The position numbers and the translations under genes are program-made. Shown in pieces: positions 62,964-64,000 of a stretch of 64,000 nucleotides of DNA; the first letter of the stretch is position 1; each line of letters opens with the position of its first letter. The notes beneath the pieces are model-generated. The model saw only the letters and a list, made by a program, of their open reading frames with translations. It ran no database searches and had not been told where the DNA came from. Origin of the DNA: Planobispora rosea (lineage in GTDB: Bacteria > Actinomycetota > Actinomycetes > Streptosporangiales > Streptosporangiaceae); assembly GCF_014648175.1 (NCBI RefSeq), contig NZ_BMQP01000011.1, positions 1 through 64,000 on the forward strand, given 5' to 3'.

Positions 62964-63177
62964 TCTCCGAGGTTATGTGTCCTCACGACGTGCGATGGTC
63001 AGGGCTGGGGCACGATCGAACCGCGATGCGGGGGTGCGGTCCATGCACGGCGGCTGGGAGTGGATGCGGCGGGGGCGGCGGGCGGCTCCGGCTGTGACCT
63101 GCCCTCAGGCACGGACGATGACGACGGATCTTCGGGAGTGCTCGCCCGGGTCGGCCAATGGCACGTTAATGGCACGA

Positions 63178-63207
63178 CGCCCCGTTTCCTTGATTGGAAA
63201 CGGGGCG
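63178..63207. terminator. Terminator after tRNA-Val
   Basis: CGCCCCGTTTCC pairs perfectly with GGAAACGGGGCG around TTGATT, just downstream of the tRNA on the minus strand. Confidence 0.75.
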
Positions 63208-63214
63208 CTTTCAC

Positions 63215-63289
63215 TGGTGGGCGCTACCGGGTTCGAACCAGTGACATCTCGCTTGTAAGGCGAGCGCTCTACCGCTGAGCTAAGCGCCC
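63215..63289 (-). tRNA. tRNA-Val (anticodon UAC)
   Basis: A complete cloverleaf: acceptor GGGCGCT, D-arm GCTCAGCGGTAGAGC, anticodon arm CTCGCCTTACAAGCGAG with TAC, T-arm ACTGGTTCGAACCCGGT (four canonical pairs), and CCA encoded at the 3' end (63215-63217). The canonical tRNA reads Val codons GUA/GUG. Downstream DNA has pseudogene fragments, compatible with past integration next to a tRNA. Confidence 0.97.
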
Positions 63290-63323
63290 GGGAGGTTCCC
63301 TACGGAACAGGCGGGACACAACC

Positions 63324-64000
63324 TTACGACACTGTCGGGGTTTTCGGCACATCGGGCGACCACGACGCGCCTGCGTGCGGGAATCCGGCCGCGCGCCAGC
63401 CGAGCAGGGACGCGCCCAGCATGCCCGCGTCGACGCCGAGAACGGCCCGGCGGAGTGGGGGCGCGGCACGGAAGGCCAGGCGTTCCGCCAGGCGCTTGGC
63501 CAGGGGGTCGGACAGCAGAGAGCCGGCCTCGGCCAGGCCGCCGCCCAGGACGATCGCGGAGGGGTCCAGCAGGAGCGTGTAGGTGGCCAGGGCGAGGGAG
63601 AGGGCTTCCACCGCCTCGTCCCACACCTCCGCCGCCACGGGGTCGCCGGCCGCGGTCAGCGCGGCTACCTGCTCGGCCGTGGCCGGAGAGGCCGCGCGGG
63701 CGGAGTAGCGGCGGCCGACGGCCGAGGCCGAGGCGTAGGTCTCCAGGCAGCCGATCTGGCCGCAGGCGCACGCCTCGCCGCCGGGGAGGACCGGGATGTG
63801 GCCGATCTCGCCTCCCCAGCCGGAGGTCCCGCCGTACGGCTCGCCGCCGATGATCATCGCGCCCGCGATGCCGGTGCCGATGGGCAGGAACAGGAAGTCG
63901 GAGATCTCCCGGCCGGCGCCGAGGACGCTCTCGGCCAGTCCTCCGGTGCGCACATCGTGGCCGAGCAGGGCGGGGACGTCCAGGGGGACGAAGTCCGCGG
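63324..64000 (-). CDS. ROK family sugar kinase (partial, 5' end off window)
   Basis: The C-terminal 225 residues of a ROK kinase. It has PIGTGIAGAMIIGGEPY (ATP loop), GEIGHIPVLPGGEACACGQIGCLE with the zinc motif CxCGxxGC, and IVLGGGLAEAG. It belongs to the glucokinase/N-acetylglucosamine kinase type. The gene continues beyond base 64000, so the start and phosphate-1 loop are not visible. It ends 34 bases before the tRNA-Val 5' end. Confidence 0.92.
   Translation of the reverse strand, partial: ADFVPLDVPALLGHDVRTGGLAESVLGAGREISDFLFLPIGTGIAGAMIIGGEPYGGTSGWGGEIGHIPVLPGGEACACGQIGCLETYASASAVGRRYSARAASPATAEQVAALTAAGDPVAAEVWDEAVEALSLALATYTLLLDPSAIVLGGGLAEAGSLLSDPLAKRLAERLAFRAAPPLRRAVLGVDAGMLGASLLGWRAAGFPHAGASWSPDVPKTPTVS

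Noticed and set aside
62977..63258. Small plus-strand frame ending GATGFEPVTSRL over the tRNA
   Set aside because: That peptide is the well-known spurious translation antisense to a tRNA gene.

Overview
The window is very GC-rich with strong third-position GC bias, uses GTG starts often, and carries furA-katG, the actinobacterial integration host factor (mIHF), polyphosphate glucokinase, a class F sortase, a CebR operator and a DUF2637 protein. This points to a filamentous actinomycete chromosome, most likely in or near the Streptosporangiales. That placement is inferred from gene content only.

Layout. 1-12 kb: HrpA helicase, a secreted modular GH6 cellulase behind a textbook CebR operator, a sortase/surface-protein pair, polyphosphate glucokinase, and a NarL-type regulator convergent with an unusual histidine kinase that has two transmembrane-DHp halves. 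12-20 kb: ABC exporter, FMN reductase behind a SoxR-like box, secreted serine protease, ABC-F protein, secreted unknown protein, acyl-CoA dehydrogenase. 20-28 kb: FAD oxidoreductase, mIHF, a membrane DJ-1/PfpI-like protein in an operon with an AraC regulator built on the same domain, a zinc alcohol dehydrogenase, an MBL hydrolase. 28-33.3 kb: a DUF2637 membrane protein, a TROVE (Ro60) protein, and directly upstream of it a tandem array of three well-formed and one partial Y-RNA-like genes; then a PadR operon. 33.5-42.8 kb: FAD monooxygenase, XdhC protein, thermonuclease, a styrene-monooxygenase-like StyA/flavin reductase pair with an AraC regulator, a phosphotransferase and a YjbR protein. 42.9-49.2 kb: an operon-like run of two GCS2 carboxylate-amine ligases, an N-acetylglutaminylglutamine-type amidotransferase and an S9 peptidase, which looks like a peptide-amide (possibly osmolyte) pathway. 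49.2-55 kb: GH43 arabinanase behind a LacI-type palindrome, phosphoesterase, furA-katG. 55-61 kb: AlkD-like protein, acetyltransferase, DoxX-like protein, then an ECF sigma factor, MFS exporter and PEP-mutase-like enzyme. 61-64 kb: a decayed stretch with gene fragments, an LRV-repeat protein, tRNA-Val(UAC) and a ROK kinase that runs off the window.

The most striking feature is the Y-RNA array (31.5-32.1 kb). Each full unit has a covarying lower stem, invariant internal-loop sequences (GGTGCG on the 5' side, CGATCTC on the 3' side), a covarying upper stem, and a circularly permuted tRNA-like domain in the order T-arm, closed acceptor-like stem, D-arm. The units sit head to tail on the same strand as the Ro60 gene, the last ending 85 nt before its start codon.
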